Shown one piece after another: positions 1-7,396 of a stretch of 25,315 bases of DNA (its first letter is position 1; every line of letters starts with the position of its first letter). The notes under the pieces were generated by a model. It saw only the letters and a program-made list of their open reading frames with translations, was not told the DNA's origin and made no database searches. Made by a program: the position numbers and the translations under genes. The stretch comes from JAADHY01 sp964428935 (lineage in GTDB: Bacteria; Planctomycetota; Planctomycetia; Planctomycetales; Planctomycetaceae): NCBI GenBank assembly GCA_964428935.1, contig CAYSAG010000039.1, positions 1 through 25,315 on the forward strand. The letters are read 5' to 3'.

Positions 1-363
1 ATCAACCAACTCGTTCGCAAACCGCGCAAAAAGCAGAAGGCCAAGAGCAAGTCGCCGCTTCTGGACGGCTGTCCGCAAAAGCGGGGGGTTTGCCTTCAGG
101 TCAAGACTATTACGCCCAAGAAGCCGAACTCGGCTTTGCGGAAAGTGGCCCGGGTGCGGCTTTCGAACGGCAAGGAATTGACCGCTTACATTCCCGGCGA
201 GGGACACAACTTGCAGGAGCACTCGGTGGTGCTGGTTCGCGGCGGGCGTGTTCGCGACCTGCCGGGCGTCCGTTACAAGATCATCCGCGGCGTCTTGGAT
301 GCGCTGGGCGTGGAGGCGCGACGGCGGTCTCGCAGTCGCTACGGAGCCAAGCGTCCGAAGTAA
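1..363 (+). CDS. rpsL: 30S ribosomal protein S12 (5' end outside window)
   Basis: Reading frame 1 is open from the first base and begins INQLVRKPRK, so only about three N-terminal codons (usually M-P/A-T) lie outside the window; 120 residues are visible. S12 sits at the decoding centre of the 30S subunit and checks codon–anticodon pairing. The diagnostic TPKKPNSALRK loop (window codons 39–49) and the GEGHNLQEH and LPGVRY blocks are intact, and the protein ends in YGAKRPK at the TAA. By alignment to E. coli numbering, Lys42 is kept but position 87 is Arg (codon CGC at 253–255), where E. coli has Lys. The Asp next to it, a site of methylthiolation in other bacteria, is present. It is the first gene of the str cluster and is followed 144 nt later by rpsG. 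Identity is certain. Confidence 0.97.
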   Translation: MNQLVRKPRKKQKAKSKSPLLDGCPQKRGVCLQVKTITPKKPNSALRKVARVRLSNGKELTAYIPGEGHNLQEHSVVLVRGGRVRDLPGVRYKIIRGVLDALGVEARRRSRSRYGAKRPK

Positions 364-507
364 GACGATCGGCCCGTCGGTGGGGCGCAGGCGGGCAGGT
401 TGATGCGTGAGGGAACGCGATTGGCGGTCTCGGCTTTTCCGGTGAAAGTGAGCGGCCTCGGTTCGTGACGGGGCATTTTGAGATTACGGCGGAGGAAACA
501 GGGTCCC

Positions 508-981
508 ATGGCCAAACGGTTCACGGCCAGCGAGCAGCAGTTGAAACCGGATCCGCGGTTCAATTCGAAATTGGTGTCCAAGTTCATCAACTGCCTGATG
601 CGGGACGGGAAAAAGAGCGTCGCGCAGAAGGTTTTCTACGATGCCATGGACCAGATCAAGAAGCGGCTGCCTGACCAAGACCCGCTGGAGGTGTTCACTC
701 AGGCGGTCGAAAACGTCAAGCCGTCGATCGAGGTTCGCTCGCGGCGGGTCGGTGGGGCCACTTATCAGGTTCCCATGCCCGTGAATCCGAAGCGGCAGCA
801 GTCGCTGGCGATCCGGTGGATCATTCAGGCGGCTCGCGCGAAGAAAGGGCGGCCGATGTACCTCCGGTTGGCGGATGAGCTCATCGCGGCGTACCGACGA
901 GAAGGAACGGCGATGACGACGCGCGAGAACGTCCACCGGATGGCCGAGGCGAACAAGGCGTTCGCCCACTTTGCGTGGTAA
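508..981 (+). CDS. rpsG: 30S ribosomal protein S7
   Basis: A 157-residue protein starting MAKRFTASEQ, the usual S7 length. S7 nucleates assembly of the 30S head by binding the 3' domain of 16S rRNA and lines the E-site/mRNA exit. Visible family blocks include LVSKFINCLMRDGKKSVAQ, the VRSRRVGGATYQVP beta-hairpin region, and the C-terminal TRENVHRMAEANKAFAHF. I chose the ATG at 508 over an in-frame TTG at 478 because the S7 family begins here and a GGAGG (491–495) lies upstream, although its 12-nt spacing is rather long. The gene follows rpsL by 144 nt, in which I see no promoter or terminator, so the two are probably co-transcribed. A terminator lies 55 nt after the stop. Confidence 0.97.
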   Translation: MAKRFTASEQQLKPDPRFNSKLVSKFINCLMRDGKKSVAQKVFYDAMDQIKKRLPDQDPLEVFTQAVENVKPSIEVRSRRVGGATYQVPMPVNPKRQQSLAIRWIIQAARAKKGRPMYLRLADELIAAYRREGTAMTTRENVHRMAEANKAFAHFAW

Positions 982-1036
982 CGGGGGTTAGGTCGCAGAA
1001 CGGGCTAGTCGGCGACCTGGGTCGGCAACAAGACAG

Positions 1037-1074
1037 GCTCGCCCTTTGGGAAACAAAAGGGGCGGGCCTTTTTC
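1037..1074 (+). terminator. Intrinsic (Rho-independent) terminator after rpsL-rpsG
   Basis: An 11-bp GC-rich stem pairs 1037–1047 with 1057–1067 (two G·U pairs), has a 9-nt loop, and is followed at once by a five-T run (1069–1073). It lies 55 nt after the rpsG stop. It implies that rpsL-rpsG transcription largely ends here, so the downstream EF-G gene would need its own promoter or read-through. From 1075 to 1237 I see no recognisable promoter hexamers. Confidence 0.8.
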
Positions 1075-1237
1075 GTGTCGAACGGTCCTGCTGGTGGGGT
1101 TTGGGCGTGCCCTTGGCTGAGGTCTTTGGGGAGCCACCGAAGGACTCGACCGGCAGCGAGCGGCGGTTGGGCGGACAGCCGTCGCGGATGGCTCGCAGCG
1201 GTGCAGGAACCTGGATGCAGGAACGTCGGGTAACGAG

Positions 1238-3331
1238 ATGCCAGCGGTACCGATCGAGACAATCCGCAACATTGGGATCGTGGCCCACATCGACGCGGGG
1301 AAGACGACGACCACCGAGCGGATGCTGTACTACACGGGCGTGTCGCACCGAATGGGAAACGTCGACGACGGGACCACGGTCACCGATTTCGACCCCGAAG
1401 AGGCGGCTCGCGGCATCACGATCTACTCGGCGGCAATCACGTGCCAGTGGAAGGGGATTCGGATCAACATCATCGACACACCGGGCCACGTCGACTTCAC
1501 GGCTGAGGTCGAGCGAAGCCTGCGGGTCCTGGACGGAGCGGTCGTCATCTTTAGTGCGGTCGAAGGAGTGGAGGCACAGAGCGAGACGGTCTGGCGCCAA
1601 GCCGACCGTTACGGAGTCCCTCGGATCTGCTTCGTCAACAAGATGGACCGCGTGGGGGCGGATTTCTTTCGGACATTCGAGGAAATCCGCTCTCGCCTCC
1701 ACGCTCAGCCCGTGGCCCTGCAGATTCCGATTGGAGCCGGGGCCTCGCCGGATCCAAATGCGTTTCGCGGCGTCATCGACTTGGTCCGACGAAAGGCATT
1801 GTATTTCGACAAGGAATCGCTAGGAGCGAAGATCATCGAGGAAGAAATCCCGGAATCGCTCCGCGACGAGGCCGAGCAATGGCGACAGAAGCTGCTTGAA
1901 ACCGTCGCGCTGCTCGACGACGAACTGCTGAATCGGTACATGGAGGAGGGCGACCTCCCGGAACAGGACATTCATCGTGGACTTCGGGCCGCCACCATTC
2001 AAGGGATGCTCCAACCGGTCTTGTGTGGTGCGGCACTGGCCAACATTGGTGTCCAGCCCATTCTGGATGCAATCAAGCTGTACTTGCCCAGCCCGCTCGA
2101 CAGACCTCCCATCAAGGGCGTCCACCCCAACCCCAAGAAGCAGAAGCCGGAGGGTGAGATTCGTCGGCCCTCTGCCGACGAGCCGTTCTGTGGGCTGGTC
2201 TTCAAAGTGCAAGTAGACCAGCACGTGGACATGTACTTCGTCCGTGTGTACTCGGGGAAACTCAAGGCCGGAACCCGCGTGCTGAATTCCCGGCTGGGCA
2301 AGAAAGAGCTGATCAGTCAGATTTGGCGGATCCACGCCGACGCGAAGGAGCCGATCGAGACGAGAGAGGTGCATGCGGGAGACATCGTCGGCGTGGTCGG
2401 ACCGAAAGACTCCGTCACGGGTGACACGCTGTGCGATCCCGCCTTTCCGATCGTGTTGGAAAGCATCAAGTTTCCCGAAACCGTGATTTCGATGGCGATC
2501 GAACCCGAAACGAGTGCCGATCGGAAAAAGTTGGCGGACGTCTTGAAAAGGCTGGAGCGGCAGGATCCGACGATTTCGGTCAAGGTCGACGAAGAGACCG
2601 GTCAGACCGTCGTCGGCGGCATGGGAGAGCTCCATTTGGAGATTCTCAAGCAACGGCTGCAGCGCGACTTCAACCTGAACGTCAAAGTGCACAAGCCGCG
2701 AGTGAGTTACCGCGAGACGGTCGAGCGAGCGGCCGAGGGACGTGGCGAGTTCCACCGGAGGGTGGGCGAGACGGTTCAGTATGCCGCCGTCGTGGTGCGG
2801 GTCGAGCCGTACCATGGCGAGGAGTCGGTGACGGTTACGAGCGAGCTGAAGCCCGGCGAACTGCCGGAGGGACTGGAGGAAGCCGTGCTGCAGTCCATCC
2901 GCGAACGCGCCCTCGGTGGCGGCGCATTGGGGTTCCCGCTGCTCCACGTCCGCTTCACGTTGGTGGAAGTGGACTACCGAGAGGGCGAGACCACAGAGTT
3001 TGCCATCCAGGCGGCGGCGATTTCGGCGGTGGACGACGCATTGAACCAGGCGGGCGTGAAGCTGCTGGAGCCGGTGATGCGGCTGGAGGTGCTGACGCCG
3101 GAAGAGTTCCTGGGCCACATCCAGGCGGACCTGAACACACGCCGAGCTGTCGTAGTCAGCTCGGAGCGGCGCGGGCACTTGATGGCGCTGGAGGCCGAGG
3201 TGCCGTTGGCCGAAATGTTCGGGTACTCGACGCAGGTTCGCAGCCTGTCTCAGGGGCGGGCGTCGTACACGATGGAGCCGCTGAAGTACGAAGCGGCGCC
3301 CCGTAAAGTTGTCGAGCAAATGTTGGGTTGA
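1238..3331 (+). CDS. fusA: Elongation factor G, spd/EFG2-like class
   Basis: A 697-residue translational GTPase of normal EF-G length. G1 is AHIDAGKTT (16–24), G2 RGITI (59–63), G3 DTPGH (80–84, with catalytic His84) and G4 NKMD (134–137). The usual G5 Ser is Ala in CGAAL (263–267). Domains II to V follow, with the domain III motif MGELHLEIL and the domain V motif PLAEMFGYST. EF-G moves tRNA and mRNA through the ribosome and, with RRF, recycles ribosomes. The stretch NVDDGTTVTDF (41–51) and a domain IV lacking the GGxGQYG loop of ordinary EF-G resemble mitochondrial EFG2 and the spirochaete/planctomycete EFG2 group as I remember them. It is in the str position after rpsG, but no tuf follows. 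The ATG at 1238 has only a weak Shine–Dalgarno sequence. Whether it is the main translocase or a recycling factor cannot be settled here. Confidence 0.93.
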   Translation: MPAVPIETIRNIGIVAHIDAGKTTTTERMLYYTGVSHRMGNVDDGTTVTDFDPEEAARGITIYSAAITCQWKGIRINIIDTPGHVDFTAEVERSLRVLDGAVVIFSAVEGVEAQSETVWRQADRYGVPRICFVNKMDRVGADFFRTFEEIRSRLHAQPVALQIPIGAGASPDPNAFRGVIDLVRRKALYFDKESLGAKIIEEEIPESLRDEAEQWRQKLLETVALLDDELLNRYMEEGDLPEQDIHRGLRAATIQGMLQPVLCGAALANIGVQPILDAIKLYLPSPLDRPPIKGVHPNPKKQKPEGEIRRPSADEPFCGLVFKVQVDQHVDMYFVRVYSGKLKAGTRVLNSRLGKKELISQIWRIHADAKEPIETREVHAGDIVGVVGPKDSVTGDTLCDPAFPIVLESIKFPETVISMAIEPETSADRKKLADVLKRLERQDPTISVKVDEETGQTVVGGMGELHLEILKQRLQRDFNLNVKVHKPRVSYRETVERAAEGRGEFHRRVGETVQYAAVVVRVEPYHGEESVTVTSELKPGELPEGLEEAVLQSIRERALGGGALGFPLLHVRFTLVEVDYREGETTEFAIQAAAISAVDDALNQAGVKLLEPVMRLEVLTPEEFLGHIQADLNTRRAVVVSSERRGHLMALEAEVPLAEMFGYSTQVRSLSQGRASYTMEPLKYEAAPRKVVEQMLG

Positions 3332-3381
3332 TCGGGCCGAGGTTCGAAGGCGGTTCGGGCGAAATTGGGGTTTCGGCTTTG

Positions 3382-3410
3382 TTGACAAACGCAATGGGCG
3401 TCACTACCAT
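3382..3410 (+). promoter_or_regulatory. Sigma-70-type promoter of the S10 cluster
   Basis: A perfect -35 TTGACA (3382–3387), a 17-nt spacer and a -10 TACCAT (3405–3410, 4 of 6 matches to TATAAT). Transcription would begin near 3417, giving a leader of about 73 nt before the rpsJ GTG. The leader contains a small hairpin (TCCGA 3420–3424 with TCGGA 3432–3436). The promoter occupies the fusA–rpsJ gap where many bacteria have tuf, so S10-cluster transcription appears independent of the str genes. Confidence 0.75.
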
Positions 3411-3489
3411 TGCCGATTCTCCGAGCCAACTTCGGACGGGTACTGTTTAGGCGTTCGTAGGCGTAAGTTAAAGCAGAGGGGATACTTGG

Positions 3490-3822
3490 GTGTCGGCTCC
3501 AAAGCACGAACGAATTCGGATTCGGATGGAGTCTTACGACCACCGGATTCTGGACCAGGCAGCTCGCGACATCGTCGAGACGGCGAAGCGGACGGAAGCG
3601 TTCGTGCGCGGCCCGATCCCCCTGCCCACTCGTATCGAACGCTACACGGTCCTGAGGAGCCCTCATATTGACAAAGATTCGCGCGAACAATTCGAGATTC
3701 GCACGCACAAGCGTTTGATCGATATCATCCAGCCGACGGGACGAACGATCGACGCCCTGAACCGGCTTTCCCTGCCGGCCGGGGTGGAGATCAAGATCAA
3801 AGCGACAGTCAGTGGGGGCTAA
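3490..3822 (+). CDS. rpsJ: 30S ribosomal protein S10 (NusE)
   Basis: A 110-residue S10 that binds the 30S head and, as NusE, also takes part in antitermination with NusB. Recognisable blocks are RIRMESYDHRILD, the RGPIPLPTRIERYTVLRSPH loop that reaches into the head, and the RTHKRLIDIIQPT strand. The start is a GTG at 3490, preceded by a good Shine–Dalgarno sequence (AGAGGGG, 3475–3481) at 8-nt spacing; no ATG fits the family N-terminus better. It is the first gene after the promoter at 3382–3410. The 190 nt to rplC is long for this cluster and shows no clear terminator or promoter. Confidence 0.97.
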   Translation: MSAPKHERIRIRMESYDHRILDQAARDIVETAKRTEAFVRGPIPLPTRIERYTVLRSPHIDKDSREQFEIRTHKRLIDIIQPTGRTIDALNRLSLPAGVEIKIKATVSGG

Positions 3823-4012
3823 GGGACGAGCCGTAGCGGTCGGCCTCGGACTTCGGGCGGTAGATTGGCGCTCAGCCTTCCGCCGCCTCGCTGTCGCCGG
3901 GCACCTTCTCGCTGGTCGGTGGTCCACCGTCTGTTGTGCAGGGCGAGCTGTGTGTCGGCCCGGTCCGAGGGCGTCTCTTGTCTGACGTTTGAGCCAAAAA
4001 AGAGTGGTAGCG

Positions 4013-4708
4013 ATGCCGGTCGGATTGTTGGGTCGAAAAATCGGCATGACGCAGGTGTTCGACGAAGACGGTACCGTCATACCGGTGACGGTCATCGAGG
4101 CGGGGCCCTGCGTCGTTTTGCAGATTCGAACGCCAGAACGGGACGGGTACCAGGCAGTCCAGTTGGGCTTCGACGACAAGCCAAGGCGTTTGGCCCGTCG
4201 CAGCGAGCGTGGGCATGTGGCGTTGATTTCGAGCAAGCGGCAAAAGAAACGGCTTGAAGCCGGATTGAAGCCGCTGCCGAAGGCGAATTGCGAGCCCAAG
4301 CGGTTCATTCGCGAATTTCGGATCGACGGGGAAGAGTGCCCGTACGAGGTCGGTCAGGTCTTGACGGTCGGTATTTTCGCCGACGTTCCCTACGTGGACG
4401 TGATCGGCACGAGCAAGGGGCGGGGGTTTGCCGGCGTCATGAAGCGGCACAACTTCCGTGGACTCCGCGACAGTCACGGCGTCAAGCGGGTCCACCGGCA
4501 TCCTGGCTCGATCGGTCCCAGTGCGGATCCGTCTCGGGTTTTCAAGGGCACCCGGATGGCCGGGCACTACGGTGCGAGCCGCGTGACGGTTCGCCACCTG
4601 AAGGTCGTGCGGATCGACGAAGAGAACAACATGTTGTTGGTCAAAGGAGCAGTGCCGGGTCCGAACGGCGGCTACCTGATTATCCGGCATACGAATAAAT
4701 TGGGGTAA
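4013..4708 (+). CDS. rplC: 50S ribosomal protein L3
   Basis: A 231-residue L3, an early-assembly protein near the peptidyl transferase centre. It starts MPVGLLGRKIGMTQVFDEDG and has the central loop HPGSIGPSADPSRVFKGTRMAG. A basic insertion of roughly 35 residues (about 59–93, rich in Arg and Lys) lies between the first and second beta-barrel parts; I recall similar insertions in planctomycete L3, which is not verified. The Gln that PrmB methylates in E. coli is Pro here. I chose the ATG at 4013 over an in-frame TTG eight codons upstream, because the family starts at MxxGLLGRKIGMTQ. The Shine–Dalgarno sequence is weak. rplD begins 6 nt after the stop. Confidence 0.96.
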   Translation: MPVGLLGRKIGMTQVFDEDGTVIPVTVIEAGPCVVLQIRTPERDGYQAVQLGFDDKPRRLARRSERGHVALISSKRQKKRLEAGLKPLPKANCEPKRFIREFRIDGEECPYEVGQVLTVGIFADVPYVDVIGTSKGRGFAGVMKRHNFRGLRDSHGVKRVHRHPGSIGPSADPSRVFKGTRMAGHYGASRVTVRHLKVVRIDEENNMLLVKGAVPGPNGGYLIIRHTNKLG

Positions 4709-4714
4709 GCGGTC

Positions 4715-5422
4715 ATGATCTCGCTGCCAATCCGAAACGCCAGCGGCGAGCAGGTGGGGACGTACGAATTTGATCCAGCCGAGCTGGCGCCCGGAATCAA
4801 CAAGCAGCTCTTGCACGACGTGGTGGTCATGTATGAGGCGAATCGCCGCGTCGGCACGGTTAAGACAAAGTCCCGCGGGGAAGTGGCTGGCAGCACCCGG
4901 AAGCTTTACCGGCAGAAAGGGACGGGACGGGCGCGAGCAGGCGCTCGGAGAACCCCAATTCGACGGGGTGGTGGCCACACTTTTGCCAAGCGGCCGAAAG
5001 ACTGGGGGTACCGCTTGCCCAAGAAGGCCGTTCGCCTCGCCACGCGAATGGCCTTGCTGAGTAAGTTTCTGGACAACGAGGTCACGCTGCTGGAGGGATT
5101 GTCGATCAGCCAGCCGAAAACACGAACGATCGCCAGTCTGCTCAAGGCGCTCGGGCTCGACACCCAAACTTGCTTGCTGGCCATCGAAAACTACGACGTG
5201 AATATTTGGAAATCGGCACGAAACATCCCGACGCTCGAGGTTCTTCCGGCAAAGGACCTGAACGCGTACGTCTTGCTGCGGCAGAAACAACTGCTGCTGA
5301 CCACCGCAGCCTTGGATCAGCTTCGCGGTCGGTCGCAGGAAGGCCAAGCGAAACAGACCGACGACAGCTGGTCGAATGGATCAGAGGCGGCAGGAGAAGG
5401 GGCTGAAGCTGTCGAGTGCTGA
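4715..5422 (+). CDS. rplD: 50S ribosomal protein L4
   Basis: A 235-residue L4, which binds 23S rRNA and lines the exit tunnel. The tunnel loop is clear: STRKLYRQKGTGRARAGARR followed by the GGGHTF segment (about residues 60–90). The Rossmann-like C-terminal domain follows, with DVNIWKSARN and VLPAKDLNAYVLL. Residues 207–235 form a Gln/Ser/Glu/Ala-rich acidic tail not found in E. coli L4. In E. coli L4 represses its own operon; nothing in this sequence shows the same here. The ATG at 4715 follows the rplC stop closely and has no strong Shine–Dalgarno sequence, consistent with translational coupling. Confidence 0.96.
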   Translation: MISLPIRNASGEQVGTYEFDPAELAPGINKQLLHDVVVMYEANRRVGTVKTKSRGEVAGSTRKLYRQKGTGRARAGARRTPIRRGGGHTFAKRPKDWGYRLPKKAVRLATRMALLSKFLDNEVTLLEGLSISQPKTRTIASLLKALGLDTQTCLLAIENYDVNIWKSARNIPTLEVLPAKDLNAYVLLRQKQLLLTTAALDQLRGRSQEGQAKQTDDSWSNGSEAAGEGAEAVEC

Positions 5423-5449
5423 GCGGTCAGCGGTTGAGAGGATATTGCC

Positions 5450-5758
5450 ATGCCACAGCCGAAGCGACCCGATATTCAGCTGGAACCGCACCAAGTGGTC
5501 ATCCGCCCGTTGATCACCGAAAAAGGGATGCATCTGGCGGAGCGCGACAATACATACACATTCGAAGTGAATCCGCTGGCCACGAAACAGGACATCAAGC
5601 GGGCGGTGGAGGCTTTGTGGGATGTGCGAGTGGTGGCCGTTCGGACTCAGAACCGAATCGGCAAACCGCGGCGGTTCCGGTGGACAACCGGACGGACTCG
5701 ACGTTGGAAGAAGGCCATCGTCAAGCTTCATCCAGAGGATCGGATCGTTTTTTATTGA
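5450..5758 (+). CDS. rplW: 50S ribosomal protein L23
   Basis: A 102-residue L23, the exit-tunnel protein that docks trigger factor and SRP. Typical blocks are the VVIRPLITEKGMHLAE N-terminus, the YTFEVNPLATKQDIKRAVE helix-start, and the RIGKPRRFRW...RRWKKAIVKL loop and strand. The ATG at 5450 has a good Shine–Dalgarno sequence (GAGAGGA, 5436–5442, 7-nt spacing). It stands between rplD and rplB, its standard place. The 80-nt gap to rplB contains no clear regulatory element. Confidence 0.96.
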   Translation: MPQPKRPDIQLEPHQVVIRPLITEKGMHLAERDNTYTFEVNPLATKQDIKRAVEALWDVRVVAVRTQNRIGKPRRFRWTTGRTRRWKKAIVKLHPEDRIVFY

Positions 5759-5838
5759 TCGGACGACAAGTGGCTTCGTGAGCCGGCCAGGGTCGAACCA
5801 GACGGGGCTGGCTCCGGGAAATAGGCGAAGGCGACGAT

Positions 5839-6693
5839 ATGGGAATCCGTTATTACAAGCCGACGACCCCCGGACGACGCGGGGCCTCCGTCAGCGACTT
5901 TTCCGAGATCACGGACCGCAAAAAGAAGCCGGAGAAGTCGCTGCTGGTTCGGTACAAGAAAAAGGGCGGTCGCAACAACCAAGGCAAGATTACTTGCCGA
6001 CACCGCGGTGGCGGCCACAAGCGAATGTACCGAATCATCGACTTCAAGCGGGACAAAGATTCGATTCCGGCGACGGTGGTTTCGATCGAATATGACCCCT
6101 GTCGGAGCGCCCGCATTGCTCTGTTGCATTACGCGGATGGCGAGAAACGATACATTCTGGCGCCGGAGGGGCTGAAGGCGGGCGACACGGTCATGAGCGG
6201 TCCGGATGCGGAGCCGTCGATCGGCAATTGCCTGCCGTTGGAGAAGATTCCTCTGGGCACGACCATCCACAACATCGAGATGCAGCCTGGCCGCGGCGGG
6301 CAGCTATGCCGCAGCGCTGGGGCGGCGGCGGTCCTGAATGCTCGAGAAGGACGTTGGGCTCAAATCACGCTGCCGTCGGGTGAGATTCGGCGTCTGTCCA
6401 GCAAGTGTCGGGCGACGATTGGCCAGGTTGGGAATCTGGACCACAACAACATCGTGCTCGGGAAAGCGGGAAGAAAGCGTTGGCTTGGACGTCGCCCACA
6501 CGTGCGAGGCACGGCCATGAACCCGGTTGCCCATCCGCTGGGTGGCGGCGAGGGACGGAACTCGGGCGGACGCCACCCCTGCAGTCCGACTGGCAAGCCG
6601 GCGAAGGGTGGACCGACGCGAAAGCGGCGGAAGCCTTCGTCGCGATTCATCATCCGACGGCGTCGGTCCAAGCGGTACGGTCAATTGAAGTAA
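5839..6693 (+). CDS. rplB: 50S ribosomal protein L2
   Basis: A 284-residue L2, needed for subunit association and for an active peptidyl transferase centre. It starts MGIRYYKPTTPGRRG; the RNA-binding OB and SH3 domains include KGGRNNQGKITCRHRGGGHK and MQPGRGGQLCRSAGAAA. The C-terminal extension ends in a lysine/arginine-rich SKRYGQLK. The near-universal MNPVDHPHGGGEGRN loop reads MNPVAHPLGGGEGRN here: the key His (residue 232, E. coli His229) is kept, but the preceding Asp is Ala231 (codon at 6529) and the second His is Leu234. The rest of the protein is full length, so this is a functional gene. The start has a GAAGGCGA upstream. rpsS follows 20 nt after the stop. Confidence 0.97.
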   Translation: MGIRYYKPTTPGRRGASVSDFSEITDRKKKPEKSLLVRYKKKGGRNNQGKITCRHRGGGHKRMYRIIDFKRDKDSIPATVVSIEYDPCRSARIALLHYADGEKRYILAPEGLKAGDTVMSGPDAEPSIGNCLPLEKIPLGTTIHNIEMQPGRGGQLCRSAGAAAVLNAREGRWAQITLPSGEIRRLSSKCRATIGQVGNLDHNNIVLGKAGRKRWLGRRPHVRGTAMNPVAHPLGGGEGRNSGGRHPCSPTGKPAKGGPTRKRRKPSSRFIIRRRRSKRYGQLK

Positions 6694-6713
6694 AGCCGAG
6701 AAGGTCGCAGGAC

Positions 6714-6983
6714 ATGGGACGCTCGCTGAAAAAGGGACCTTACGTCGACCCCAAGCTCCTGAAGAAGGTTCAGCGATTGAACGCCGAAGGGAAGAAAGAG
6801 CCGATCAAGACTTGGGCGAGGCGGTCGACGATTCCTCCCGAATTCGTTGGACATACGTTTTTGGTTCATAACGGACGGAGTTTTGTGAGCGTGTATGTGA
6901 CCGAGGAGATGGTCCTGCACAAGCTGGGAGAGTTCGCGCCGACCCGAACGTTCCGTGGTCACGGAGCGAAGGGCAAGAAATAG
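6714..6983 (+). CDS. rpsS: 30S ribosomal protein S19
   Basis: An 89-residue S19, which forms a complex with S13 in the 30S head and contacts the A-site finger. It shows MGRSLKKGPYVDP at the N-terminus, then KTWARRSTIPPEFVGHTFLVHNG, and ends in TRTFRGHGAKGKK. The frame is open upstream into rplB, but the family N-terminus fixes the ATG at 6714. It sits 20 nt after rplB and 24 nt before rplV, in the conserved S10-cluster order. The length matches the family and nothing is unusual. Confidence 0.96.
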   Translation: MGRSLKKGPYVDPKLLKKVQRLNAEGKKEPIKTWARRSTIPPEFVGHTFLVHNGRSFVSVYVTEEMVLHKLGEFAPTRTFRGHGAKGKK

Positions 6984-7007
6984 GCGAAGACTTTGGAGCT
7001 TCGTGGT

Positions 7008-7352
7008 ATGGCGGTTGTTCATGCAACGCATCGATTTGCGAGAATCTCGGCGACGAAGGTGCGGCCGTTCGCCAACTTGATTCGCGGACGCACCGTCCAG
7101 GAGGGTCTGGACCTGCTGCGGTACTATCCGAACCGCGGTGCGAGGATGCTGGAGAAGGTCCTGCGATCAGCCGTGGCAAACGCCGAGGAACTGGGCGCGA
7201 GAAATGTGGAGCGTCTGCGGATTGTGGAGGCGACGGCGGATGGCGGGCCAATGCTGAAGCGAATTCAACCGCGAGCTCGAGGCATGGCCTTCCTGATCCG
7301 AAAGCGAATGTCACATATTCGGGTCGGCATTGAAGTGCCCGAACTGGCTTAG
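7008..7352 (+). CDS. rplV: 50S ribosomal protein L22
   Basis: A 114-residue L22 that binds all domains of 23S rRNA and sends a long beta-hairpin into the exit tunnel. The core (ISATKVRPFANLIRGRTVQE, then VLRSAVANAEE) and the hairpin tip region MLKRIQPRARGMAFLIRKR are visible. I chose the ATG at 7008 over an in-frame TTG at 6993, because GGAG at 6995–6998 is a well-placed ribosome binding site for 7008. rpsC begins 44 nt after its stop. Confidence 0.95.
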   Translation: MAVVHATHRFARISATKVRPFANLIRGRTVQEGLDLLRYYPNRGARMLEKVLRSAVANAEELGARNVERLRIVEATADGGPMLKRIQPRARGMAFLIRKRMSHIRVGIEVPELA

Positions 7353-7396
7353 TGCTCCCGTTGCGCGGGCAAGCCGAAAGGCAAGGGTTAAACGCC

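Noticed and set aside
1820..3394. A 524-codon open frame on the minus strand opposite the EF-G gene, and similar long antisense frames at 3872–5347, 20211–21590 and 22668–23897
   Set aside because: High GC content leaves few stop codons in the other frames. Each is a full overlap of a clear real gene and shows no family blocks of its own.
5759..5838. rplW–rplB spacer with a tRNA-T-arm-like 'gtcgaacc' and partial inverted repeat
   Set aside because: No acceptor, D or anticodon arm around it; it does not fold as a tRNA.
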